From Rhizophagus clarus (lineage: Eukaryota; Glomeromycota; Glomeromycetes; Glomerales; Glomeraceae), in assembly GCA_015698045.1 (NCBI GenBank), contig BLAL01000356.1:434001-498000 (forward strand): DNA of 64,000 nucleotides, given 5' to 3'. The notes under the pieces are model-generated. The model was not told the DNA's origin and did no database searches. It saw only the letters and a program-made list of their open reading frames with translations. The position numbers were made by a program, and so were the translations under genes. Below, piece by piece: positions 53,720-64,000 of this stretch; the stretch's first letter is position 1; each line of letters begins with the position of its first letter.

Positions 53720-56700
53720 TAGAGTACCGGATGAAATATACAAAATGAATTTTGGAAATTATGTAAATGGAGGGGAGGGAAGTGTATTTATTTGGTTTTT
53801 TTTTTTAAGTGAAACATTTTTAATGTTTCTTTTCTTTTTTGTAGGATTATTGGATGAATATATGAACTAGATATGACGGAAATTATGTAAGTGGAAAGGG
53901 AGGGCGGGGTGTATTTGTTTGTTTAGTTTTTTTAAAAACTGTGTAACTTTTCTTTTCTTTTTTATAAAGTGCCAGACGAATACTACGAACTAGACCTTGG
54001 AGTTGAGGTAAATGGAGGGAGGAGGTCAACAAACATTGTTAACAGAAATGTTTTTAATGTTTCTTTTTTTTTGTAGGATGCCGAATGAATACTATGAACT
54101 GGACCTTGGAATTGAAGTGAGTGGAAAGGGGGAAGGTCAATTTCGTTATTAATAGAAATGGTTTTAATGTTTCTTTTCTTTTTTGTAGATTTCTGGACAA
54201 ATAACACGAACTGGATTTTAGAATTTAGGTAAATGAAGGGAGGAGTTCAACAAACGTTGTTAACATAAACGTTTTTAATGTTTCTTTTTTTGTAGGGTGC
54301 CAGATGAATACTACGAATCAGACTTTAGAATTGAAGTGAGTGGAGGGGGGGAGGTCAATTTCATTATTAATAGAAACGGTTTTAACACTTCTTCTTTTCC
54401 TTTTGTAGGGTGCTGGACGAATACTATGAACTGGACTTTAGAATTGAAGTGAGTGGAGAGGGGGAGGTCAATTTCATTATTAATAGATAGGGTTCCGCAC
54501 GGATCAGATCAGATTTTATCAGATTTAAATCCAATCTGACAGATTCGGATCTATCAATTTCAAATCTGGATCTGAGATTCGAATATATATTTGAAATTCG
54601 AATTCGATCTGTGGATCCAAATTTAAAATCTATATCCAATTTGAGTTTGATCTGAATTCGATCTGAATCTGATCTGAATCTGACCAAATTCGGATTTAAA
54701 ATAAATGTTTTTAACGTTTTTTTTAAAAATCATTTTAATAAAAAAAATGATAATTACCATTTTTTTAAAATCGTTTATTAAAAAAAAACAATTTTACGTT
54801 TTTTTTTTTAAAAAATCATTCTAATGAAAGAAATAACGATTTTACATTTTTTTTTTAAAATCATTTTAATAAAAAAATGATTTTTAACATTTTTTTTTAA
54901 ATCGTTTTAAATAATGAAAAAAAAATGATTTTTAAAGTTTTTTTTTTAAAAAAATCGTTTGATCAAAAAACGATTTTAACGTTTTTTTTAAAATTGTTTT
55001 AATGAAAAAAAAATGATTTTACGTTTTTTTTTTAAAATCGTTTTAATGAAAAAAAAAAAAATAATTTTTACCGTTTTTTTTAAAAATCGTTTATATGGAA
55101 AGAGAAAAAACAATTTTTACCTTTTTTTTAAAAAAAATTGTTTAAAAAAGTCGTTTAATCAATCAAGAAACGATTTTTAACTTTTTTTTTAAAATCATTT
55201 TGATGAAAAATGATTTTACGTTTTTTTTTAAAATCGGTTTAATGGAAAGAAAAAAACAATTTTTAACAATTTTTTTTTAAAAAAATTGTTTAAAAAAATC
55301 GTTTAATCAATCAAAAAATGATTTTTAACTTTTTTTTTAAAATCATTTTGATGAAAAACAATTTTACGTTTTTTTTTAAATTGTTTTATTAATGAAAAAA
55401 AATGATTTTTAACATTGTTTTTAAAAAATTTATTTTAATGAAAAACGATTTTAACATTTTTTTTTTAAACATCATTTTAATGAAAAAATGATTTTTAACT
55501 TTTTTTTTAAATCGATTTAATAAAAAAGAACGATTTTATACTTTTTTAAAATCGTTTTAATAAAAAAATGAATTTTAATGTTTTTTTTAAAAATCGTTTA
55601 ATAAAAAAATGATTTTAACGTTTCTTTTAAAAATCATTTTAATAAATAAGAAATAATTTTAACGTTTCTTTTAAAAATCGTTTAATAAAATAAAACGATT
55701 TAACATTTTTTCTAAATTGTTTATTTAAAAAACAATTTGGTGTTTTTTCTATTAAAAAATGGGCTTTTTCAAAAAAAATGCTGATTTTGGCATTTTTTTT
55801 CATAAAGTAATGTGAAATAACGCCGTTTTAGCATGTTTAATAGGTTGCAGTTCTGTTCTGGTATTTTCTTTTATTTTATAAATAAAAACACCTTGGATGA
55901 ACAAATCTTATGATCTGATCTAGATCTGGCAAATCTGATCCAGATTCAATTCGACGGATTCAGATTATATAATTTCAAATCTGAATCAAAACTTCAGATT
56001 CAAATTTAGAATCTGAATCTGATCTGTGGATTATAATATTATAATCTGATTCGGATCTGACCAGATCAGATCTGGATCAGATCTAATCAAATCAGATTTT
56101 TTGCAGAATCCTATTAATAAAAATGGTTTTAACGCTTCTTTTTTTCCTTTTATAGGTTTCTGGACGAATAACATGAACCGGACTTTAGAATTTAGGTAAA
56201 TGGAGGGAGGAAGTCAACAAACATTGTTAACATAAACATTTTTAACGTTTCTTTTTTTTTGTAGGGTGCCAGACGAATACTATGAACCAGACTTTAGAAT
56301 TGAAATGAGTGGAGGGGGGTAGGTCAATTTCGTTATTAATAGAAACGGTTAATGCTTCTTCTTTTCTTTTTGTAGGTTTCTGGATAAATAATACGAACCA
56401 GACTTTAGAATTTAGGTAAATGGAGGGGGGAGGTCAACAAACGTTGTTAACAGAAACATTTTTAATGTTTCCTTTTTTTTGTAGGGTGCCAGACGAATAA
56501 TACGAACCAGACTTTGGAATTGAGGTAAGTGGAGGAAGGGGAAGTTAATTTCGTTATCAATAGAAATGGTTTTAATGTTTCTTCGTTTCTTTTTTGTAGG
56601 TTTCCAGACGAATACTACAAACCAGACTTTGGAATTGAGGCAAGTGAGAAAGGGAAAAGGAGATTTGTTTTTTTAATAGAACATTTCTAACATTTCTATT

Positions 56701-56960
56701 TTTTTTTCTGCAGGTTGCTGGCAGGATGAATCAGGACCTATGCAAGATAGTGTAAGAGGAGGACCGCAGGGGTTAGGAATTCTTTTAATATTAAAAAAAA
56801 CGTACTAACATTTCTTATTTGTTTTATTTTAGGTTGTCAGAATCAGGACTTGGAATACTTGGAATGTAAGCTTAAGGGAGGAGAAAGGGACCTTTTTTAA
56901 TATTAAATGTACTAAACATTTTTTGTTTTTTTTTAGGTTGCTGGACTTTTAGTCAATGAA
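53720..56960 (+). repeat. Exon-like cassette array, plus orientation (right arm)
   Basis: About 15 units with a 105-115 bp period, interrupted by the hAT-like element at 54,488-56,113. Each unit has a T-rich tract ending TTTTTGTAG, a core of about 40 nt (GGTGCCAGACGAATACTACG, then AACCAGACTTTGGAATTGAG), then GTAAGTGG or TGAGTGG, a purine-rich GGAGGGGGGAGG stretch, and a GTTAATAGAAACGTTTTTAATG linker. The core reads DEYYEPDFGIE in one frame. Core starts are near 53,723, 53,845, 53,968, 54,078, 54,190, 54,296, 54,408, 56,157, 56,265, 56,377, 56,486, 56,600, 56,714, 56,833 and 56,937. The last three units diverge and resemble the 34.9-35.5 kb cassettes. Confidence 0.82.
54488..56113. mobile_element. 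hAT-like non-autonomous element, 1.6 kb, second hairpin family
   Basis: Ends TAGGGTTCCGCACGGATC and (inverse) TAGGATTCTGCAAAAAAT. Both are followed by long stretches of GATCAGATCTGAATC words (54,500-54,700 and 55,900-56,100). Flanks are TTAATAGA (54,480-54,487) and TTAATAAA (56,114-56,121), a 7-of-8 match for an 8-bp duplication. The interior is a run of AAAATCGTTTTAAT and AAAAACGATTTTAACG inverse words joined by poly(T)/poly(A), similar in plan but not in sequence to the other two hAT-like elements here. Confidence 0.8.
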
Positions 56961-58385
56961 AAAATTTTTTTTTATCACAATAAAGTCAAATATTAATTAA
57001 AACAATAAAATTAATTACATATAAATTTATTTTAAATGAAAAAAAATAATTACATGCCAAAATATATTTTAATTTTGACATTTGACATTTGCCTAATTAA
57101 TAAAACTATTATTTATCGACCCTCGTTGTTTTGTAAATTCGTAAAAGATTTAACTCTGTAATTCGTTTCAATCCTCATAAATCGTAATCAATTTTAACAC
57201 TTATTTCAACCTTGTAATTAATTAATGATCACCTATCTAAAGTTAAAGCTTTCATACTAGCAGATTTAAATATCACAAGATTTCAATATCTGTTAAATGA
57301 TTTCCCTAAGAGGAAAGTTTGTTGCCTGCGTGAGTTTTAAAATCATCGTCAGTTTTAAAATCATCGTCAATAAATGATATAAAAGAAGATTCTTAGTCTT
57401 CATATTTTAAAAACAAAATTTTTAAAATTAAAAATTAATAAAAGATAATGAACATTTTGGTTATTTCTTTATTTTCAAAATTCTTTAAATATGATAACAA
57501 ATTCATATGAAACCCAGTTATTCTTACAGCCTTATTTCTTATAGCCTTATTTTTAATTATTTACATCATGAAAAGCTTTTGAAGAATAAATAATACCATT
57601 AACGACTGCAAATAACTATTATTATATTCACAAAACTTTTATTTGCAACTGGTGTAAAAAGTGATGGGTTCTTAAAATAGTTGATGGGTTATAAAAAGTT
57701 GTTATTATTTTAATTTTTAAGCATGAGTTGTAAAAAATTTTTTTATTTTCTGATTATTCTATATAAGATTGATAAGATGAATGTGTAACACAATCGTATT
57801 TTGCACTGTTTACTAATTTTTTATTAAAAATTCTTAATTTAAGCTAATTCCAAGGATCAGCGCATATGTAAAAATTTAAATTAATAAATTGGTTTTTAAC
57901 TTAACTTTTAGCTGAATACAATTTATTATAAAAATTACTGGTTTGTAAAAAAATTGAAGTTAAAAAATAATATGTAGATCAAATTCCACATAAAAAAATT
58001 TTATTGAATCACATGATTGGAATCATTAAACTAATGCCCAAAAGTCATGGCTAACTTTTTTTTTTTATTGAAATGAATTAAAAAAAAAGTATTTATATTT
58101 TATTATCAAAATGATAAAAGAAGTTTCCCAATGTTCCTTTTATTAAAACGAATTAAAAGAAATGGTCCTTAACATTTTTTTATTAAAAAGAATTAAAAAA
58201 TAAGTTATTTAAGTTTATTACCATTTTTTTACTAATAAAATGTTTTTTAAATATTTTATTATCATCAAAACAATTTAAAAGAAAAAAAATAATTATTTAT
58301 CAAGTGTTATTAATTTTTTATTAAAAAGAACTAAAAAGAAATTTAAGAATATTTTTATTAAAACAAATTAAAAAAAATTCTTAAA
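56961..58385. other. AT-rich spacer, no gene seen
   Basis: No supportable reading frame. Around 57,335-57,370 the word GTTTTAAAATCATCGTC is directly repeated. Around 58,020-58,380 several AAAGAATTAAAAA/TTTTTATTAAAA units recur. Confidence 0.6.
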
Positions 58386-58570
58386 TTTCTTTTTTTCATC
58401 AGTTCCACCAGTTCCTGGTTTAGGTCCTGGTTCAGATTATTAAAAAAAACTGAACTGAACTGGAACTGAACCGAAAATTTCAGATTAAAATTATTAAGAA
58501 CTGAACCAGATTTTCAGTCTAGATCTGGTTCAGTTCCCAGTTCAAACTGAAACCATTCAGAGCTTTAATT
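58385..58570. repeat. GAACTG/CAGTTC-rich inverted repeat patch
   Basis: About 185 bp rich in CAGTTC, GGTTCAG and their inverses (TTCCACCAGTTCCTGGTTTAG near 58,402; CTGAACTGAACTGGAACTG near 58,450; ATCTGGTTCAGTTCCCAGTTC near 58,525). It resembles the end zones of hAT-like elements, but I could not find clear ends or a duplication. Confidence 0.5.
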
Positions 58571-60229
58571 CTATGCCCTTCATATATTGTATATTTAAAA
58601 AAATTATCATTTTATTAAATGATTATAGGGCCATTGATATATCAGTTATCTTTGTTTTACTAAAAAAAAATTTGTTATAAAAAAATTTGTTATAAAAAAG
58701 ATCATTTTTATATTTGCTATTTTATAACTTTATTTCATATAATGGTATATAACCTATAATTAATAAAATTTGATTAATTGAGGGTTTTTTCATATATTAA
58801 TATCTGTCCCACATTAATAATCTGTTATTAAAATTTTATGCAACCATAATAACTATTTACTAACTATTTAAACATTATTATCATATTAAAAGTAATGAAG
58901 ATTAATTTATTTAAGATTTTTTATAACTAAAACTTTTATTTTTTTATGCAATTTTTTTAAAATATTTAACTCTTTATTTACATCACTAAATTCTAATTCC
59001 TGGATTTTACGTTTTTGTATAGTAGAAAGATTAACTCTTTTTCTTTTTGACAGCATTTTCAAAACTTTTTTATCTGATATAAACTAATAAAAATTGGAAG
59101 AAGTAATTACATGATAATAGTAATTTATTATGAGATTTTATTATATTTTATGTAATTTATTATAAAAAAATCAGTTTTGTAAAACCTGATTTAGTATAAC
59201 AAATTTTCAGTATAAACAGGTTCATTATAACTAGTAATAACTGTAATTATATAAAAAAAAATAATTATTAAAAAAATTGAAGTAAAATTCAAAAAATTTT
59301 AATTACTTATATAAATTTTTTTATAAATAAAAATTTAAAGTTTATATAAAAACAATAATTTTTTATAAAAAAATTTATTTAAATATCTTAAATTTTTGGA
59401 ATTTTACTTTAATTTTTTTAATAACTATCTTGTTTTTATATAAATATTTAAAAAAAGACTATTTCTATTTGTACACTAGTGTATTTGTACACGGTTTATA
59501 TAATCGGTATAAAATTTTCTTTTATGGAAATATTGTTACATAAAATTCCAATTACGGTTATTTTGAAAAATAAGAAAAAATTTTTTGTGGAATGAGTATT
59601 GCCTAAAAAGGAAGGTCCGTGTTATACAATAGCCTAATATGGTAATTTTTAAAATTCTGGCCGGAATTATAAAAAATTATAGGTGTGACATATAATATAT
59701 AACAAATAGGATTTTTAACATGAAAAAAATTCGTTCCTGAAATACTTATAGAAAAATGAAAAAGGGAAGGTGTGACACAGGGTGATAAATAATAGTCACG
59801 TAATCCAGGTTTTGCATACTAGTGTGAATTAAGAAATTTTCTTAAAAAAATTACCAAATTTTATAAAATTTTAAAAATCAGGAATAACTCAGATTATATA
59901 TATTTCTGAAAATAATAATAAATAAAAAATATAATAAAATCTGTTTATTTATTTTACTATTAATTGCTAATTCACCGATCAATCAGAGCATATTTATATA
60001 ATAAATTTGGGGCGATCATCATATTGATAATCTCTAATGTGCAGTAATTACATAACATATAGAGTATAAAAGTAATATATATTGGGAAAAAAAAATTGGT
60101 GGAATAATAAACTAAATCTGAAAGTTTTGATTTAGTCATTTAAAAAACTTTTTCATCTTCTATTTAAAAACTTTTATATAAAAAAAATGGAGATTTGAGT
60201 AGATCAAAAATATAGTAAAATTAAAAATT
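58571..60229. other. AT-rich spacer with one long inverted repeat
   Basis: No gene seen. It contains the inverted repeat 59,261-59,428, short paired words near 59,170-59,215, and two less AT-rich patches at about 59,600-59,700 and 59,765-59,830 (GGTGTGACA occurs in both). Confidence 0.55.
59261..59428. repeat. Long AT-rich inverted repeat (about 68-bp arms)
   Basis: ATAATTATTAAAAAAATTGA and AAGTAAAATTCAAAAAATTT on the left face AAATTTTTGGAATTTTACTT and TAATTTTTTTAATAACTAT on the right, with a short spacer. Mismatches are few. No flanking duplication identified. It could be a MITE or a structural foldback. Confidence 0.65.
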
Positions 60230-60620
60230 TTATTGATTTATATTATAAAAATATTATCTTTTCTGCCGCTTACGACTATTTTTACTACTATTACCTTCAT
60301 TTTCAATTCTTTTATTAGTTTCACCTATTACTCTTTGTTCTGCTGATTTTTTGCGTAAGCTTGCAAAATATCTTGTAATTCAACCCTCAATTGTTTTATT
60401 TCTGGTACTTCGTCTTTTTGAATTTCACCTTCTTCTGCTAATTTATTTAGCTCTATATACATATCTTTTGCAGACATTCGATCTGTTTTATTCACATTTC
60501 CCACTAAAAAAAATCCTTCCAAATAAGCTTTTACTAATACTGTTATATGCTTTCCAATACCCCTTTGGTCATATTTCTGATTACTCTTGAGCGCCCATCC
60601 ATTTTCTAACTGAAATTTAT
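60230..60620 (-). pseudogene. C-terminal module of the fungus-specific gene family
   Basis: Minus-strand coding stretch: LENGWALKSNQKYDQRGIGK near 60,600, then EGFFLVGNVNKTDRMSAKDM near 60,500, followed by LNKLAEEGEIQKDEVPEIKQ. The end is basic (NSRKRQKR near 60,260). There is an acceptor-like AAATTTCAG before it. From memory, GWALK...F..G...K...M is a C-terminal module of large transposon-derived proteins, and this version is common in Rhizophagus. One TAA near 60,328 separates the basic tail. It is probably the last exon of the gene at 60,850-63,850. Confidence 0.55.
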
Positions 60621-60849
60621 TGCTTATGTCTATAATAATAGAGTAACTCCTAAACTATAATTTGTATAAAAAAGACTTACATTACTGAAACAGTCTGGCT
60701 GTACCTACCTGTAGGACAGATTTGGATATTATTTTCAATTTCTAACATGCTTTTATTTATTTTATCCGTGAAAGAAAAAAAATGATTTTATTATCTTTGA
60801 ACGAACATATTTTTCACCTACAATGTACCTTTAATCTGAACTATAGAAA

Positions 60850-63800
60850 AATTCTATGGCAAATTTGGTTTGATATGTGTAGAAATATCAGGAGTTGGCT
60901 TATGCAAAGATTCGTCAATTAACTTTGAGATGTCAGTTGGAGAATAACGTGACCATTCGCCTATATGTGGTAAAGTCTGAGCCTGAATATATCTGATGAA
61001 TGGACCTTCAATTGGCTATTCAAAATATGATAATTTGGTAATTCCAGATATAGTTTTAACAGGTACATGATTTCATTTTAGTTCCAGATGAGCAACAAAA
61101 GTTCTGCCAAGATTTTTTATCACGTCTTCTATTTTCTCACCATTATCTAAATTATACCTGACTCTTACGTATCTCTTGATGGAATGAACTATCTAAAAGG
61201 AATTGGTATTGATAATTTACTGTTATATAATGCTTTATAGACGAAATTAATATTTTATCAAATGAAACCATAACTTACCTGCACATGATGTGAATCAACA
61301 CTAGATTTTGCCTCCTTAGGCTCAAAAAAATGCCATTCACAAATGTCAATTCCATATTATTGATTTCAATTTGCGACAATGGTCATTAATTCTGAATTGT
61401 GGTAGTGATTGCCATTATCAGAAAAAATTTTAATCCACTTTGGTTTTGGATTTAACGTTTCAAAAATAGCATCAAAAGATGATGCAGTAAACCAAGCATC
61501 TTGCTTGGTATCAGTAGACCAGTGATTAAATGCTTGTACTATTATACATTTAGTTGTAAAGCATTATATTTTGTAAAAACCAAAATTATGTAAAGCGTCT
61601 ATTCACGTTTTCCAAAGAACTGCTTCTTAATTTCACAGGCACTTTTAGGTAAGATCCTCATTTTGTAATCACACACTAGAATTGCGCCATCATCGTCAAA
61701 TTCTAAAAGCTTTGCTTTAAATTGATTATTCAAATGGACTTTTCTTGCCTGGTGAGCAAGAAAATAAAGTTTATTACGCAATTCTTCAATTATAATTTGG
61801 AAATTCTCTGGAAGTATCACAGTTAAATGTTCAAGAAGCACGAATAGTTGATCACACATGGTGCAATGGCTCTTATGTTCTTATGTACACTCTTCGAACA
61901 CGTATAATAAGCAGTAGTTAATTGTATCTGTATGTGGTACTGTGCCATCTTTATTTACAATAAGTTCATTTTCAAAACCTCATTTTAGATGATGGCATAA
62001 TTTTTCAAGCTCATTTACTAGTAAATTCTTGAGTTTTTGAGATTTTTATTTTTTTTTTAAAAAAAAAATTAGAAAATAACAATTTTTTATGAATAATAAA
62101 TTCAAACAAAATTTTGTTACATAATATTCTCATTGTATACCCATGATTCCTTTTTTACATGTAATCATACCAAACTAATTAGTGTATCAAACACTTCATA
62201 ACAATATTTATTGCAAATATTACATAGCCCTCCCAAATCTTTTCAATACACATATTGACCACTTGCCAAACAACCCATAAAAGAGGTCCTCTTTATTCCA
62301 TCAGGATAAGCTGCCTCAAATTTTTGCCATAGAGTTTCTTTGCTATCTTTTAGATACAGTAATGGTAAATTGATTTTTAGATTAACATGATAAGAGCTCA
62401 TCGTGACATTTTCATTATCAGAAAAAAAGCTTTCAAATTCTTTATCTTTTATTTCAGAGTTACAACGTCATGTTATAACTGATTTTATTTTTACAGGACA
62501 TCCTGGACCATTTATATGACTATATTTCGTCAAGACACTAATTAAGTTGTTTGAAGTTTAAAAAGAAATTGTGGTAAGTTTATTTTATTTATGAAATAAC
62601 AAACAACATCATATTTAAACTTACCTGCAATTTTTTTTGTATTTCTCTAAACCCAAACTTTTCTGTTATGATAGAAAGAATTCGTTGCTTTTCATCTAAT
62701 CTGCTTTTATTAATTTTGATCGCTTCTTTAAAATTTTTCCAGAATTTATCGATAGTTATTTTCAATTGATTATTTTCTTTTTTAAATTCAGTTTCATTAT
62801 TATAAACACCATTTAGCAAATTCTTATTGAATAAATATAGAAGCGTAGTACTATCACTACTGGAATTCACTGCACATGTCCAAAATTTAAGCTATAATAA
62901 AAGTAAGTTTTTATTTAGTTAATTTTTCAACTATATGATATATCAAATCAAATTTTGTGAAATTTTAGTATAAATAGTTAACTCCAAAAAATTTACTTTC
63001 AATTTTTCCTTTTTATAAGGCGTTATATTTGCACAACTTACGCTTTTTATCATCAATCATTAAGCACGTAACTCCTGATCATTAAATTCGTAGTTTGGCA
63101 GATATAGTGGTTTGAGATACGTCATAAACTTTATAATATTTGACTCTTGTTCTTTCCACTCAATAAAAAACTTATGCCAATTAAGATCAAGAATGGTAGT
63201 TTGACATTTTAGATACCGTTTGAACGCTTGGGTCATTATTTCGATATTATCCCATTCATTCACACTACATATTGGTAATTTTGCATAAATTTTTAATGCA
63301 TTGATTGTAGCGGAATATTCGATTTCAAATAAAATGCCACCATCATAATTTTTCAATATCCCTGTTTTTTTTCAAACTTCAGTTGATGAGATATCACTAT
63401 AGTATGCGATTCTTTTTTTCTTCTGAAATATCTCTATACAATAAATACCCTTTACATTCAATTTTTTGTACAAAAAGACTTTGTTTGTCTTGATATTTGA
63501 ACATAAAACTTGATTGATACCCAACCATATTGTCATTTGAGTCACCTAACTTTATAATTAGAATAGTAAGCTTGTCAACTGTTATTTTGAAAGGATAAAA
63601 TAAAACATCAGATAATAGTTCTTGAGTAATATTTTCATTATCAAATCCTAAAACTGAAGGTCCTGAATATCATGTTTTATTATTGAAAAGATTGTTGTAA
63701 GTTTTATTTACAGCTTCTGAAGCAGAAAAATAAACTTTTGCAGTTACATCAGATTCACAGATATAGCCTGGTTTAATGCCATCTTCTGCACTGATAATAC

Positions 63801-63850
63801 GAACAATAAATATGGTCTTGTTAAGTTCCAATTGGACTCTCATGTTTAGT
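60850..63850 (-). pseudogene. Decayed member of an expanded AM-fungal gene family (transposase-like)
   Basis: Coding blocks on the minus strand in family order. They are about 63,842-63,060 (ITQELLSDVLFYPFKITVDK; MKNYDGGILFEIEYSATINA; SVNEWDNIEIMTQAFKRYL), 62,870-62,589 (RLDEKQRILSIITEKFGFRE), 62,470-62,110 (FMGCLASGQYVY, DLGGLCNICNKYCYEVF), 61,860-61,560 (ARKVHLNNQFKAKLLEFDDD; ILVCDYKMRILPKSACE), 61,510-61,280 (NHWSTDTKQDAWFTASSFDA; IFSDNGNHYHNSELM; DSHHVQ) and 61,190-60,850 (SIKRYVRVRYNLDNGEKIED; ARTLPHIGEWSRYSPTDI-like). Introns and at least five stops lie between or within them. I recognise the family from memory as abundant in Rhizophagus. Spaced Asp residues (CDYKM, SDNG) suggest an RNase H-fold transposase, which is inference. 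Confidence 0.6.
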
Positions 63851-64000
63851 CTTAAAGGTATACATATTTGTTTTTTTTTGTTGAGAATTTTTCTATCAAT
63901 AAAAGTCTACCAATTTACCAAATATACACCATAATGAAGTGTTAGAACAAGATTACTCAAAAAAAGAAGTTGTATTATTTGTTTTTTAAAAGACATGAGA

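Noticed and set aside
54424-54687. 87-codon minus-strand frame rich in Arg, Ser and Asp
   Set aside because: It lies across the end zone of the hAT-like element, where GATCAGATCTG repeats create an open frame.

Overview
The window is about 75-80% AT, with intron-rich minigenes, many nested transposons and a decayed gene family (60.2-63.9 kb) that I recognise from memory as one expanded in arbuscular mycorrhizal fungi. The best guess is a Rhizophagus-like (Glomeromycotina) nuclear genome. I see no tRNA, rRNA or ordinary housekeeping gene. Almost everything here is mobile DNA.

Positions 1 to about 51,224 are one giant Polinton/Maverick-like fossil with terminal inverted repeats of about 420 bp (1-420 and 50,803-51,224). 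Its own genes are an SF3 helicase (in two pieces), a protein-primed family B DNA polymerase, an A32-type packaging ATPase, a retrovirus-like integrase with a chromodomain (in two pieces), several small zinc-ribbon or unknown proteins, and a Gag-like protein with a retropepsin-like protease. I found no jelly-roll capsid and no adenain-type protease. The element is broken in many places and is treated as a fossil.

Other elements are nested in it. (a) A TIR element at 807-29,781 splits the helicase gene and carries a four-exon, uninterrupted 128-aa Myb/SANT-like gene. (b) Three head-to-tail full-length LINEs (2,180-27,669; each about 8.15 kb with two ORFs, endonuclease, RT and RNase H) lie in intron 1 of that gene, each bounded by the same palindromic target GAATTTAAATTC. 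(c) A hAT-like non-autonomous element (18,975-19,963) lies inside ORF1 of the third LINE. (d) A CACTG-ended element (34,350-38,958) carries a decayed paralogue of the Myb/SANT gene and an array of exon-like cassettes. (e) A second, 2.2-kb member of the hAT-like family (39,094-41,319) splits another Polinton gene. (f) A Crypton-like tyrosine-recombinase element (about 48,030-49,985) and a 151-bp foldback (50,004-50,154) split the integrase gene.

Outside the Polinton (51,225-64,000) there is a short GC-rich patch, a pyrimidine-rich tract, and a 4.6-kb region (52.3-57.0 kb) built from dozens of about 40-nt cassettes. Each cassette is bounded by splice-site-like sequences, with the left arm inverted relative to the right, and a third hAT-like element (54,488-56,113) is inserted in the right arm. 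AT-rich spacer follows, then a decayed minus-strand gene of the fungus-specific family.

The nesting gives a relative chronology. The Polinton is oldest, element 807-29,781 came next, then the LINEs one by one (copy 1 is nearly intact, copy 3 is heavily decayed), then the hAT-like insertion into LINE copy 3.
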